Assembly: GCF_900046455.1 (NCBI RefSeq)
Contig: NZ_FCOT01000011.1
Span: 248,001 to 312,000, forward strand
DNA from: Cellulomonas timonensis
GTDB taxonomy: Bacteria; Actinomycetota; Actinomycetes; Actinomycetales; Cellulomonadaceae
Direction of reading: 5' to 3'
DNA length: 64,000 nt
This document shows positions 1 through 7,961 of this stretch, piece by piece. The position numbers were made by a program, and so were the translations under genes. Under the pieces are notes generated by a model that worked only from the letters and a program-made list of their open reading frames with translations, did not search any database and was not told the DNA's origin. How positions within the stretch are numbered: position 1 is the first letter of the stretch; each line of letters opens with the position of its first letter.

Positions 1-1452
1 ATCACCGAGGAGATGATCGCCACCAAGGGCTACAAGATCGTCACCACGATCCAGGAGCCCCTGCAGAACGCGGCCGTCGCCTCCGCCAACAGCCTCTTCG
101 ACGGCACGTTGGCCGGGGAGGTCCCCAACGAGCGGACCAAGGCCGGCCTCGTGTCCATCGACACCTCCGACGGCGCCATCGTCGCGCTCTACGGCGGCGC
201 CGACTTCATCGCCGACCAGCGCAACCGGGTCACGTGGGACAAGATCCAGGCCGGATCGACGTTCAAGCCGTTCACGCTCATCGCCGCGCTGCAGCAGGGC
301 ATCAGCCTGGGCACCACCTACTCGGGCGCGAGCCCGATGAAGGACCTGCCCGGCTGGGGCGACAAGGCGGTGCAGAACTTCGGTGGGCAGCCCTATGGGG
401 ACATCGACCTCGTGAAGGCCACCGAGCAGTCGGTCAACACGGTCTACGCCCAGCTCAACAACGACGTCACACCCGCGAAGACCGCCGAGGTGGCGGGCGA
501 GCTCGGCATCACGACCGAGGTCGGGGAAGTCGCGTCGAACGTGCTCGGCTCAGACCTCGTCCACCCGCTCGACATGGCGAGCGCGTACGCCACCATCGCC
601 GCTGAGGGCTTCTACTCCGAGCCGTTCATCGTCCGCAAGGTCACGTACATCAGCGACAACTCCGAGGCCCTCATCCCCGAGCGGGTGCATGAGAAGCGAT
701 TCGAGGCGGACGTCATGGCGGACGCCACGTACGCCATGACCCAGGTGGTCGAGAAGGGCTCGGGCGCGAAGTACGTCAAGCCGCTGGGCCGGCCCATCGC
801 CGGCAAGACGGGCACCTCGACGGAGAACAAGTCGGCGTGGTTCGTCGGCTACACCCCGCAGATCTCCACAGCCGTCGCGCTGAGCCAGGAGGCGGAGGAC
901 GGCAAGGGGCAGGACACCATCAGCCCGTTCGGCCGCGGTGTGACGGAGGTCACCGGCTCCACGTGGCCGGCGGCGCTGTGGGCCGAATACATGAAGACGG
1001 TGTTCACCGTCGAGCCGTACGCGCAGGTGCAGCAGTTCCCGGCGCGCGCCAACGTCGGGGGGAAGCCCACCGCGACGCCCACGGAGACGGAAACCGAGGA
1101 GCCGGTCGTCGAGGAGCCCGTCGTCGAGAACGTGTCGGTGCCCTCGGTGGAGGGGAAGCTCGAGGCGGACGCCGCGGCGGCCCTCTCCAACGCCGAGCTG
1201 CAGGTCGCGGTGCAGTCGCAGGCGTCCGAGACTGTCGCCAAGGGCCGCGTCATCAGCGCCAACCCCGGCGCCGGGACCAGCCTGCCGAAGGGCAGCACCG
1301 TGACGATCGTCGTCTCCTCGGGCGCTCCGCCCAAACCCACCCAGCCGCCGGTCACCGTCCCGCCGGTGGCGCCGGTCCCGACGCCGAGCCCCGAGCCGGT
1401 GGAGACGCCGGCTGCCAACCCACCGGCGGCGGGCGGGGCCGCGGGCGGGTGA
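1..1452 (+). CDS. Class A penicillin-binding protein, C-terminal part (5' end outside window)
   Basis: Bifunctional peptidoglycan synthase; the visible part is the transpeptidase domain, which cross-links peptide stems outside the membrane. The reading frame is open from base 1, so the glycosyltransferase half lies upstream. Transpeptidase motifs are visible in order: STFK (active Ser codon 256-258), SVN (430-438) and KTGTS (805-819). One PASTA domain follows (about 1135-1325), then a Pro/Thr/Glu-rich tail ending in PAAGGAAGG. PASTA-bearing class A PBPs are typical of Actinobacteria (PonA type). The next genes are rpsF-ssb-rpsR-rplI on the same strand, a common actinobacterial order. The exact paralogue cannot be decided from the fragment. 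Confidence 0.93.
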   Translation: MTEEMIATKGYKIVTTIQEPLQNAAVASANSLFDGTLAGEVPNERTKAGLVSIDTSDGAIVALYGGADFIADQRNRVTWDKIQAGSTFKPFTLIAALQQGISLGTTYSGASPMKDLPGWGDKAVQNFGGQPYGDIDLVKATEQSVNTVYAQLNNDVTPAKTAEVAGELGITTEVGEVASNVLGSDLVHPLDMASAYATIAAEGFYSEPFIVRKVTYISDNSEALIPERVHEKRFEADVMADATYAMTQVVEKGSGAKYVKPLGRPIAGKTGTSTENKSAWFVGYTPQISTAVALSQEAEDGKGQDTISPFGRGVTEVTGSTWPAALWAEYMKTVFTVEPYAQVQQFPARANVGGKPTATPTETETEEPVVEEPVVENVSVPSVEGKLEADAAAALSNAELQVAVQSQASETVAKGRVISANPGAGTSLPKGSTVTIVVSSGAPPKPTQPPVTVPPVAPVPTPSPEPVETPAANPPAAGGAAGG

Positions 1453-1500
1453 GTGGATTTCGGCAGGGTGGTCGGGCGCGGTAGCCTGTCCCCTTGCTAC

Positions 1501-1540
1501 GCCTGTCGTCGAGGTCGCAGATCGACCGCGCTCGACAGGC
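1501..1540 (+). promoter_or_regulatory. Stem-loop in the rpsF leader (possible S6:S18 autoregulatory element)
   Basis: Perfect 8-bp outer arms at 1501-1508 and 1533-1540 enclose a second perfect 5-bp stem (1513-1517 with 1523-1527). The element lies about 90 bases before the rpsF start, in a 177-base gap. An S6:S18-binding leader with a CCG element is widespread upstream of rpsF; a CCG occurs here on the 3' side of the inner stem (1526-1528). The stem-loop is observed; its identity with that leader class is inference. Confidence 0.4.
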
Positions 1541-1629
1541 AGCACCACGGCCCAGGCCCTGGTGCAGCGACGCACGATGACCCTCCTGTCACGGACAGAC
1601 CGTGACCGTTGAGACCAGAGGAGGTGGGT

Positions 1630-1923
1630 ATGAGCCTGCGTCAGTACGAGATCATGATCATCCTCGACCCCGAGATCGAAGAGCGCACCGTCGCTCCTTC
1701 GCTCGACAAGTACCTGTCCGTCATCAAGACCGATGGCGGCACGGTCGACAAGGTCGACATCTGGGGACGGCGCCGTCTGGCGTACGACATCCAGAAGAAG
1801 TCCGAGGGCATTTACGCGGTCATCGACTTCACGGCGACGCCTGCGACCGCCAAGGAGCTCGACCGTCAGCTGGGCCTCAACGAGGTCGTCCTGCGTACCA
1901 AGGTCCTTCGCGCCAACGCCTGA
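1630..1923 (+). CDS. rpsF: 30S ribosomal protein S6
   Basis: Small-subunit ribosomal protein that binds 16S rRNA as a heterodimer with S18, which is encoded two genes downstream. The 97-residue product begins [20 protein letters not shown] and has the family core, including [12 protein letters not shown]-like residues (here [12 protein letters not shown]). The start at 1630 is set by a strong AGAGGAGG at 1616-1623; an in-frame upstream start at 1609 lacks such a site. It is the first gene of the conserved rpsF-ssb-rpsR-rplI operon and may be autoregulated through the upstream stem-loop. Confidence 0.98.
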   Translation: MSLRQYEIMIILDPEIEERTVAPSLDKYLSVIKTDGGTVDKVDIWGRRRLAYDIQKKSEGIYAVIDFTATPATAKELDRQLGLNEVVLRTKVLRANA

Positions 1924-1983
1924 GCGCGTCAGACCTGCTCTTCAGTACGCACTATCTGACTCACGACGAACAAGGAGGCCCGC

Positions 1984-2508
1984 ATGGCTGGCGAGACCGT
2001 TATCACGGTGATCGGGAACCTGACCGGGGACCCGGAGCTGCGCTTCACCCCGTCGGGGGCTGCCGTCGCCAACTTCACGGTGGCCTCCACCCCGCGCACC
2101 TTCGACCGTCAGTCGAATGAGTGGAAGGACGGCGACACGCTGTTCCTCCGCTGCTCGATCTGGCGCGAGGCCGCGGAGAACGTCGCTGAGTCACTCACCA
2201 AGGGCACCCGCGTCATCGTGACCGGCCGGCTCGTGCAGCGCTCCTATGAGACCCGCGAGGGCGAGAAGCGCACGGTGTACGAGCTGCAGGTCGACGAGGT
2301 CGGCCCGTCCCTGCGCTACGCCAGCGCCAAGGTCACCCGGGCCCAGCGCTCGGGTGGCGGCGGTGGTGGCTTCGGCGGAGGCGGCGGTGGCGGCTTCTCC
2401 GGTGGCGGCAGCTCGAGCGGTGGCGGCGGCCAGCAGGACGACCCGTGGGCCACTCCGGCTCCCGGCGGCTCCGGCGGCGGCTCGTTCTCCGACGAGCCTC
2501 CGTTCTGA
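1984..2508 (+). CDS. ssb: Single-stranded DNA-binding protein
   Basis: Coats single-stranded DNA in replication, repair and recombination, usually as a tetramer. The 174-residue protein has an N-terminal OB fold (about residues 1-110, starting [21 protein letters not shown]), a glycine-rich linker (about 120-155) and the acidic tip FSDEPPF that recruits partner proteins. The start is supported by AAGGAGG a few bases upstream. It lies between rpsF and rpsR as in most Actinobacteria. The Gly-rich linker makes the DNA locally repetitive, with no other sign of anything unusual. Confidence 0.98.
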   Translation: MAGETVITVIGNLTGDPELRFTPSGAAVANFTVASTPRTFDRQSNEWKDGDTLFLRCSIWREAAENVAESLTKGTRVIVTGRLVQRSYETREGEKRTVYELQVDEVGPSLRYASAKVTRAQRSGGGGGGFGGGGGGGFSGGGSSSGGGGQQDDPWATPAPGGSGGGSFSDEPPF

Positions 2509-2591
2509 TCGGCGCCCAGCACCACTGACACACCCATCCCGGGGTATGGCAACGCCCCGGGCTCCCGGACTTCATGACAAGGAGCACCGCG

Positions 2592-2828
2592 ATGGCCAAG
2601 GCCGTTGTTCGCAAGCCCAAGAAGAAGCTGAACCCGCTCAAGGCGGCGAAGATCGATGTCGTCGACTACAAGGACACTGCGCTGCTGCGCAAGTTCATCT
2701 CGGACCGCGGAAAGATCCGCGCTCGCCGAGTGACCGGTGTGTCCACCCAGGAGCAGCGCGCGATCGCGCGTGCCGTCAAGAACGCACGCGAGATGGCGCT
2801 CCTGCCGTACTCGTCGTCCGCTCGCTGA
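2592..2828 (+). CDS. rpsR: 30S ribosomal protein S18
   Basis: Small-subunit protein that pairs with S6 on the platform of the 30S subunit. The 78-residue product begins [20 protein letters not shown] and contains the conserved [22 protein letters not shown] core. No CXXC zinc motif is seen at the N terminus, so this is the zinc-independent form, often paired with Zur-regulated copies elsewhere (family knowledge). AAGGAG at 2578-2583 selects the 2592 start over an in-frame upstream ATG at 2574. Fifteen bases separate it from rplI. Confidence 0.97.
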   Translation: MAKAVVRKPKKKLNPLKAAKIDVVDYKDTALLRKFISDRGKIRARRVTGVSTQEQRAIARAVKNAREMALLPYSSSAR

Positions 2829-2843
2829 GAAGGAGGTAGACCC

Positions 2844-3293
2844 ATGGCCAAGCTCATCCTGACCCACGAGGTCACCGGTCTCGGTGCTCCGGGCGACGTG
2901 GTGGACGTGAAGGACGGGTACGCCCGGAACTTCCTCGTCCCCCGTGGCCTGGCCACCGGCTGGAGCAAGGGTGCTGAGAAGGAGATCGCCGCGATCCGCA
3001 AGGCCCGCAAGGCCCGCGAGATCGAGACGCTCGACGAGGCGAAGGCGACGCGTGACTCGCTGCAGTCCAAGCCCGTCGTCGTGTCGGCGAAGGCCGGCGA
3101 GTCCGGTCGTCTGTTCGGCGCCGTGACGACTGCCGAGATCGCTGACGCGGTCAAGGCTGCCGGTGGCCCGTCCGTCGACCGCCGCAAGATCGAGGTCGGT
3201 CAGCCGATCAAGGCTGTCGGCGAGTTCGAGGTCAAGGTCCGCCTTCACGCGGACGTCTCGGCGAAGGTGACCGTCAAGGTCGTCGCCGCCTGA
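2844..3293 (+). CDS. rplI: 50S ribosomal protein L9
   Basis: Large-subunit protein that binds 23S rRNA and extends from the L1 side of the ribosome. The 149-residue length is standard. The N-terminal RNA-binding domain ([30 protein letters not shown] region) is joined by a long charged helix (about residues 45-75) to the C-terminal domain. A perfect AAGGAGG lies just upstream. This is the last gene of the rpsF operon, closed by a strong hairpin at 3313-3350. Confidence 0.98.
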   Translation: MAKLILTHEVTGLGAPGDVVDVKDGYARNFLVPRGLATGWSKGAEKEIAAIRKARKAREIETLDEAKATRDSLQSKPVVVSAKAGESGRLFGAVTTAEIADAVKAAGGPSVDRRKIEVGQPIKAVGEFEVKVRLHADVSAKVTVKVVAA

Positions 3294-3312
3294 CCTGCTG
3301 CACCTGATCGTG

Positions 3313-3350
3313 CGAAGGCCCGGTCCCTCTTCGGAGGGGCCGGGCCTTCG
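3313..3350. terminator. Strong hairpin terminator between rplI and the convergent MATE gene
   Basis: Two 17-base arms (3313-3329 and 3334-3350) pair completely, with one G-U, around a TTCG tetraloop. A long U-tract is absent, as is common in GC-rich Actinobacteria. It lies 20 bases after the rplI stop and 33 bases before the stop of the convergent transporter gene, so it can serve both strands. Confidence 0.88.
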
Positions 3351-3382
3351 TGCGTCCTCGCTGTGTGGCGGCGAGCCGGCGC

Positions 3383-4696
3383 TCATGCGCCGCTGACGGC
3401 CCAGCGCTCGCCGCGCGCCCGCAGGCCGGTGGTGACGGCGCGGGCGGCCATGAACACCCCGGCGAAGGCCGCCCAGAGCCACGCGAGGCCCTCCGCGCCC
3501 GGGGGAGCCCAGGCCCGCACCGCCAGGGCCACGGGGACGTAGACGGCCAGCGTCGCGAGCCCGGCCCAGGCGAGGAACGTGCCGTCACCCGCGCCGATGA
3601 GCACGCCGTCCAGCACGAACACCCAGCCCGCCAGCGGCATCGTGACGGCGGCGACCACCAGGCCCAGGGTGACCGCGTGCCGCACGTCGCCGGACTCGGA
3701 GAACGCGACGGCGATCAGCCCGCTGCCGAGCCCCACGAGCAGGCCGAGCACCGCGCCGGCCCCCACGCCCCACTGGAGGGTGCGCCGCAGCAGCGAGCGG
3801 GCCTGGTCCACGTCTCTGGCGCCCAAGGCGTGCCCCACGAGCGCCTGCGCGGCGATGGCGAGCGCGTCGAGCGCGAACGCGATGAGGCCCCATACGGCGT
3901 GCACCACCTGGTGGCCCGCCAGGGCGACGGTGCCCAGGCCGGTGGCGACCCACACGGTGAGCAGGATCGCGACGCGCAGCGACAGGGTCCGGATGAACAG
4001 GGGGAGGCCCGCGCGGGCGTGGCCGAGGATGCCGCCGAGGGCGGGGGAGAGTGTCGCCCCGGCGGCCCGGGCGCCGCGCACCACGACGGCGACGAGCGCC
4101 GCGCCCATCGCGAGCTGGGTGAGGGCGGTGCCGAATCCGGAGCCCGCGATGCCCATGCCCACGCCGTAGACGAGCGTGATGTTCAGGACGGCGTTGACCA
4201 CGGCGCCCGAGGCGGCGACGACCAGCGGGGTGCGGGTGTCGAGCATGCCGCGCAGGGCGCCGGTGGCGGCGAGGACCAGCAGCATGCCGGGCAGACCGGG
4301 TGCTGACCAGCGCAGATAGGTGACGGCCTGGACCGCGACCTCGCCCTGCGCGCCGAGGAGCTCGACGGACCAGGGGGCGAGTGCCCAGGTGGTGACGGCG
4401 AGGACCACCCCGAGGCCGGTGGCCAGCCACAGGCCGTCGACGCCGAGCTGCAGGGCGCCCGCCCGGTCGCCAGCGCCGGTGCGGCGCGCGACGGCCGCGG
4501 TGGTGGCGTAGGCGAGGAACACGCACAGCCCGACGATGGTGAGCAGCACCGTCGAGGCCAGCGAGAGGCCCGCCAACTCGTCGGTGCCGAGACGCCCGAC
4601 GACCGCCGAGTCGACCAGGACGAACAGGGGTTCTGCGACGAGGGCGCCGAGTGCCGGGATGGCGAGGGCGAGGATCTTGCGGTCGACGGTGGACAC
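3383..4696 (-). CDS. MATE family efflux transporter (DinF-like)
   Basis: Multidrug and toxin extrusion transporter, a cation-driven exporter in the inner membrane. The product of about 437 residues has twelve or so hydrophobic segments and the family start STVDRKILALAIPALGALVAEPLFVLVDSAVVGRLG, typical of the DinF branch. Start: GTG at 4696 is chosen because the family similarity begins there; an in-frame TTG at 4726 has a better GGAG upstream and would add ten residues. The gene sits on the opposite strand between rplI and dnaB. Its promoter region is shared with the DnaA-box cluster of dnaB. The substrate is unknown. Confidence 0.9.
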   Translation of the reverse strand: MSTVDRKILALAIPALGALVAEPLFVLVDSAVVGRLGTDELAGLSLASTVLLTIVGLCVFLAYATTAAVARRTGAGDRAGALQLGVDGLWLATGLGVVLAVTTWALAPWSVELLGAQGEVAVQAVTYLRWSAPGLPGMLLVLAATGALRGMLDTRTPLVVAASGAVVNAVLNITLVYGVGMGIAGSGFGTALTQLAMGAALVAVVVRGARAAGATLSPALGGILGHARAGLPLFIRTLSLRVAILLTVWVATGLGTVALAGHQVVHAVWGLIAFALDALAIAAQALVGHALGARDVDQARSLLRRTLQWGVGAGAVLGLLVGLGSGLIAVAFSESGDVRHAVTLGLVVAAVTMPLAGWVFVLDGVLIGAGDGTFLAWAGLATLAVYVPVALAVRAWAPPGAEGLAWLWAAFAGVFMAARAVTTGLRARGERWAVSGA

Positions 4697-4733
4697 ACGC
4701 TGTCCACGCCTCGGGATGTCGTTCAAGTTTCTC

Positions 4734-4886
4734 CTGTCCACACCAGGTGGATGACGTTCGCGCCGGTGAGGGGCACTCCGCCGCTCAGGGGAACCACCGT
4801 ATCCACAGGGATGTCCACGGCCTGTGCATAACCCTGAGCGTGGGATCCACAACTGTCCACAGGCTGTCCCCAGGCCCTGTGGACAA
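4734..4886. promoter_or_regulatory. DnaA-box cluster upstream of dnaB
   Basis: Perfect boxes: TTATGCACA on the minus strand (4823-4831) and TTGTCCACA on the minus strand (4878-4886). One-mismatch boxes: 4734-4742, 4799-4807 and 4853-4861. A two-mismatch box lies at 4843-4851. Six sites in about 150 bases far exceeds chance in such GC-rich DNA. Without dnaA or dnaN nearby this is more likely a DnaA-controlled dnaB promoter or a DnaA-titrating site than oriC itself. Confidence 0.75.
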
Positions 4887-5010
4887 CGGGTTTGTGAACG
4901 AGCCCCACGCCGACCTAACCTCGCGAAGAGGCGGGGGCACGGGTGCCCACGACCGCCGACGGGGTTGGCGTGACGAACATGGTGACGGGCATGGTGTCGG
5001 ACCCTCCTGA

Positions 5011-5026
5011 TAGAACACCTGTTCGA
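5011..5026. promoter_or_regulatory. LexA (SOS) box upstream of dnaB, one mismatch
   Basis: TAGAAC-ACCT-GTTCGA differs at one position from the actinobacterial SOS box TCGAAC-N4-GTTCGA. It ends 29 bases before the dnaB GTG. The same 14-base core (GAACACCTGTTCGA) recurs in the perfect box at 55335-55350, which supports it being real. Confidence 0.7.
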
Positions 5027-5055
5027 CCAACAAGCGCGAATCTGGGGATGAGTCT

Positions 5056-7656
5056 GTGACGATCGAGGAGCTCGAATACGGCGGCCCGCCCGACGCTGGG
5101 CCCGCACGCAGCACATTCGACAGGACGCCTCCGCAAGACGTCGCAGCCGAGCAGAGCGTGCTCGGCGGCATGATGATCTCCAAGGACGCCATCGCCGACG
5201 TCGTCGAGCAGCTCCGCGGCAACGACTTCTACCGGCCCGCCCACGAGGCCGTCTACGACGCGATCATCGACCTGTACGGCCGCGGCGAGCCCGCGGACGC
5301 CGTCACCGTCGCCGACGAGCTCACCAAGCGCGGCGACATGGGCCGCATCGGCGGGGCGCCGTACCTGCACACCCTCATCTCGATGGTGCCCACCGCCGCC
5401 AACGCCGGCTACTACGCCCGCATCGTGCGCGAGCGCGCCGTGCTGCGCCGCCTCGTCGAGGCCGGCACCCGCATCGTCCAGCTCGGCTACGCCACCGACG
5501 GCGGCGACGTCGACGAGATCGTCAACAACGCCCAGGCCGAGGTCTACGCGGTCACCGAGAAGCGGACCACCGAGGATTACCACATCCTCGGCGACGTCAT
5601 CGGCGGCACCGTCGACGAGATCGAGGCCGCCGGCAACCGCGGCGACGGCATGATCGGCGTGCCCACCGGCTTCGCCGACCTCGACCGGCTGACCAACGGA
5701 TTGCACCCCGGGCAGATGATTGTTCTGGCCGCGAGGCCTGCCATCGGCAAGGCGCTCGCCCTCGACACGCCCCTGCCCACCCCAACTGGGTGGACCACGA
5801 TGGGCGAGGTCCAGGTCGGCGACGAGCTGCTCGCCGCCGACGGCACCCCGACGCTCGTCGTCGCCGCGACCCCGGTCATGACCGGGCGCCCCTGCTACCG
5901 CGTCACGTTCGACGACGGCACCACGATCGTCGCCGACGCGCAGCACGAGTGGGTGACGCGCACTCGCGCGGATCGTCGTCTGCCGGGCGGCGGTGGCGCC
6001 AGCCTCTGGAGCACGGAGGAGATCGCCGCGTCGGTCCGATGCTCCACGGCCGATGGTCGGGCGAACCACTCCATCGACACCGCTCGACCCCTCGACCTCC
6101 CAGACGCACCGCTGCCGCTCGCGCCGTACGCCCTCGGTGTGTGGCTCGGCGACGGCCACAGTGCCTCGGCCCGGTTCACCTCCGCCGATCCCGAGATCGC
6201 GATGCGCATCGAGGGGCTCGGGTTGGTGGCACGCCAGACGCACGCGACGTCCCAGGGCGAGGCGCGGCTCTACCAGCTGCAACTCCCCGCCGACGAGCCG
6301 ATCGCCGCGCGTGAGTGCGTGGTCTGCGGTGCGGACTTCGTGCCGCGCACGAGCCAGGTGCGGACCTGTGGTCGGTCATGCGGGGGGCGGGCGAAGGTCG
6401 TGTCCCGCCCGGTTGCGGCCCCCACCTGCCCCGATTGCGGGGCCCTGAGCACGGGCCTTCGCCGGTGCCAGGAGTGCCGCGATCATCACGGCACCGTCGC
6501 GGGAATCCTGCGCTCGCTGGGTGTTCTCGGCGACAAGCACGTGCCGGAGATCTACCTGCGGGCCAGCGAAGCCCAGCGACGAGCGCTACTCGCCGGCCTG
6601 CTCGACACGGATGGGACGGTCAACCCGACCGGCAGCCCGCAGATCACCTTGACGAGTCGCCGGCTGGCCGAGGACGTCCGCGAGCTCGTGCACTCGCTCG
6701 GGTACCGCACGGGGTGGTCGACCCGCACTGTGCGCGGCCGGTCCGAGGCGTCGTCGACGGCCTTCACCGTGACGTTCACGACGGATGACGACGTGTTCGC
6801 GCTCGAGCGCAAGAAGCTCGTCCACAAGGAACGCCGCCGTCCATCGACCCCGCGGTTGCATCAGCGCTTCATCACGTCCGTTGAGCCGATCGACAGCGTG
6901 CCCGTGCGGTGCGTGCAGATCGACCACGACGAGCACCTGTACCTGGCCTCCCGGTCGATGATCCCCACGCACAACTCCACCCTGGGGATCGACATCGCAC
7001 GGTCCGCCGCCATCCGGCACAACCAGGCCGCCGTTGTCTTCTCCCTCGAAATGGGGCGCAACGAGATCACGATGCGCCTGCTCTCCGCCGAGGCGCGCAT
7101 CCACCTGCAGAAGATGCGCACCGGCCAGATGGGCGAGGACGACTGGCAGAAGCTCGCCGCCACCATGGGCAAGATCTCCGAGGCGCCGCTGTTCATCGAC
7201 GACTCGCCGAACATGTCGCTCATGGAGATCCGGGCCAAGTGCCGACGGCTCAAGCAGAAGCACGACCTGAAACTCGTGGTCATCGACTACCTGCAGCTCA
7301 TGTCCTCCGGCAAGCGCGTCGAGTCCCGCCAGCAGGAGGTCTCCGAGTTCTCCCGTGCGCTCAAGCTCCTCGCCAAGGAGCTCGAGGTCCCGGTCATCGC
7401 CATCTCGCAGCTGAACCGTGGCGCCGAGCAGCGCACCGACAAGCGCCCGCAGATGAGCGACCTTCGCGAATCTGGCAGCATCGAACAGGATGCCGATATT
7501 GTTATTCTGCTCCATCGCGAAGACGCCTATGAGAAGGAATCGCCTCGTGCTGGTGAGGCCGATCTGATTGTCGCTAAGCACCGTAATGGGCCTACCGACA
7601 CGATCACCGTGGCGTTCCAGGGGCATTACTCGCGGTTCGTGGACATGCAGGCGTAG
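5056..7656 (+). CDS. dnaB: Replicative DNA helicase DnaB, interrupted by an in-frame intein
   Basis: Hexameric 5'-3' helicase that unwinds DNA at the replication fork. The 866-codon frame is a 458-residue helicase interrupted by a 408-residue intein. Residues 1-232 form the N-terminal DnaG-interacting domain and the start of the RecA fold, up to the P-loop ARPAIGK. Residues 641-866 resume with STLGIDIARSAA and include VIDYLQLMSS (Walker B region) and the SQLNRGAEQR and DLRESGSIEQDADI motifs. The intein splits Walker A between Lys and Ser, so only the spliced protein can bind ATP. The GTG start at 5056 follows a GGGGATGAG stretch; the ATG at 5049 meets a stop after two codons. From about 7470 the codon usage shifts to A/T-ending codons. 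Upstream DnaA and LexA boxes suggest coupling to initiation and to SOS. Confidence 0.97.
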   Translation: MTIEELEYGGPPDAGPARSTFDRTPPQDVAAEQSVLGGMMISKDAIADVVEQLRGNDFYRPAHEAVYDAIIDLYGRGEPADAVTVADELTKRGDMGRIGGAPYLHTLISMVPTAANAGYYARIVRERAVLRRLVEAGTRIVQLGYATDGGDVDEIVNNAQAEVYAVTEKRTTEDYHILGDVIGGTVDEIEAAGNRGDGMIGVPTGFADLDRLTNGLHPGQMIVLAARPAIGKALALDTPLPTPTGWTTMGEVQVGDELLAADGTPTLVVAATPVMTGRPCYRVTFDDGTTIVADAQHEWVTRTRADRRLPGGGGASLWSTEEIAASVRCSTADGRANHSIDTARPLDLPDAPLPLAPYALGVWLGDGHSASARFTSADPEIAMRIEGLGLVARQTHATSQGEARLYQLQLPADEPIAARECVVCGADFVPRTSQVRTCGRSCGGRAKVVSRPVAAPTCPDCGALSTGLRRCQECRDHHGTVAGILRSLGVLGDKHVPEIYLRASEAQRRALLAGLLDTDGTVNPTGSPQITLTSRRLAEDVRELVHSLGYRTGWSTRTVRGRSEASSTAFTVTFTTDDDVFALERKKLVHKERRRPSTPRLHQRFITSVEPIDSVPVRCVQIDHDEHLYLASRSMIPTHNSTLGIDIARSAAIRHNQAAVVFSLEMGRNEITMRLLSAEARIHLQKMRTGQMGEDDWQKLAATMGKISEAPLFIDDSPNMSLMEIRAKCRRLKQKHDLKLVVIDYLQLMSSGKRVESRQQEVSEFSRALKLLAKELEVPVIAISQLNRGAEQRTDKRPQMSDLRESGSIEQDADIVILLHREDAYEKESPRAGEADLIVAKHRNGPTDTITVAFQGHYSRFVDMQA
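5752..6975 (+). other. DnaB intein, class 3 type, with LAGLIDADG endonuclease and Cys-rich insert
   Basis: The intein spans A233 to N640 of the dnaB product (408 residues), with Ser641 as first residue of the C-extein. Position 1 is Ala instead of Cys or Ser. The three residues that define class 3 inteins are present: Trp299 in the DAQHEW block, Cys619 in block F (RCVQIDHDEHLYLAS), and Thr638 in the terminal IPTHN. In class 3 inteins the block-F Cys is the first nucleophile (established knowledge). Two dodecapeptide endonuclease motifs are intact: ALGVWLGDG (359-367) and LLAGLLDTDG (511-520), so homing activity is plausible. Between them residues 421-474 hold eight cysteines as CxxC, CxxxC, CxxC and CxxC. 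Confidence 0.92.
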
Positions 7657-7700
7657 CTCTCATTGCCACGGTTCATCGAGTTCTGGAACTGGAAACGGCT

Positions 7701-7961
7701 CTAGGAATCCAGGTCCTTGTCCTTGGGTGGGATGGGCGGGGCTGTATCGAGCTTCGCCGCGGCAATCCTGAGTGACAGGAACACGGCGACGATGCTGAGA
7801 CCGCCGGCTATGTACCACGCCGGCGTGTAGGCGCCGTAGTGGTCTCTTGTCATTCCGGCCGCCGTCGCGGCGATGGCTGCGCCGATCTGGTGGCAGGCGA
7901 CGACCCAGCCGAAGACGAGCGGCGCCCTCATGCCGAAGTGGACCCGGCACAGCGCCACTGT
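7701..7961 (-). pseudogene. C-terminal fragment of an MFS transporter
   Basis: About 85 residues match the end of a 12-TM major facilitator protein: TVALCRVHFGMRAPLVFGWVVACHQIGAA, then a last hydrophobic segment and a short charged tail ending KDKDLDS. Everything upstream (TM segments 1-10) is missing. The reading frame loses family character at about 7960, exactly where a DUF6571-like fragment begins on the other strand. No start codon with a plausible ribosome site is present. It is a deletion relic and is unlikely to encode a working transporter. Confidence 0.8.

Larger units (their letters stand above)
4697..5055. other. 359-base intergenic region upstream of dnaB
   Basis: This gap carries the divergent control signals of the MATE gene (left) and dnaB (right). 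Two groups of sites are visible and listed separately: a cluster of DnaA-box-like 9-mers at 4734-4886 and a LexA-type box at 5011-5026. No convincing small gene was found. The region is less GC-rich than its surroundings. Confidence 0.8.

Noticed and set aside
2350-2440. Short tandem repeat in ssb
   Set aside because: It is the Gly-rich linker normal for actinobacterial SSB.
2316-3482. Long minus-strand frames opposite ssb-rpsR-rplI, and similar long antisense frames across the window
   Set aside because: They are by-products of high GC with few stop codons. Codon usage and protein patterns fit the plus-strand genes.
4697-5055. Chromosomal origin (oriC)
   Set aside because: DnaA boxes are clustered, but dnaA and dnaN are not here and no AT-rich unwinding element stands out. 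A dnaB promoter or titration site is more economical.
7470-7656. Prophage attachment site at the end of dnaB
   Set aside because: Codon usage changes, but there is no integrase, no flanking direct repeat and no phage gene nearby.
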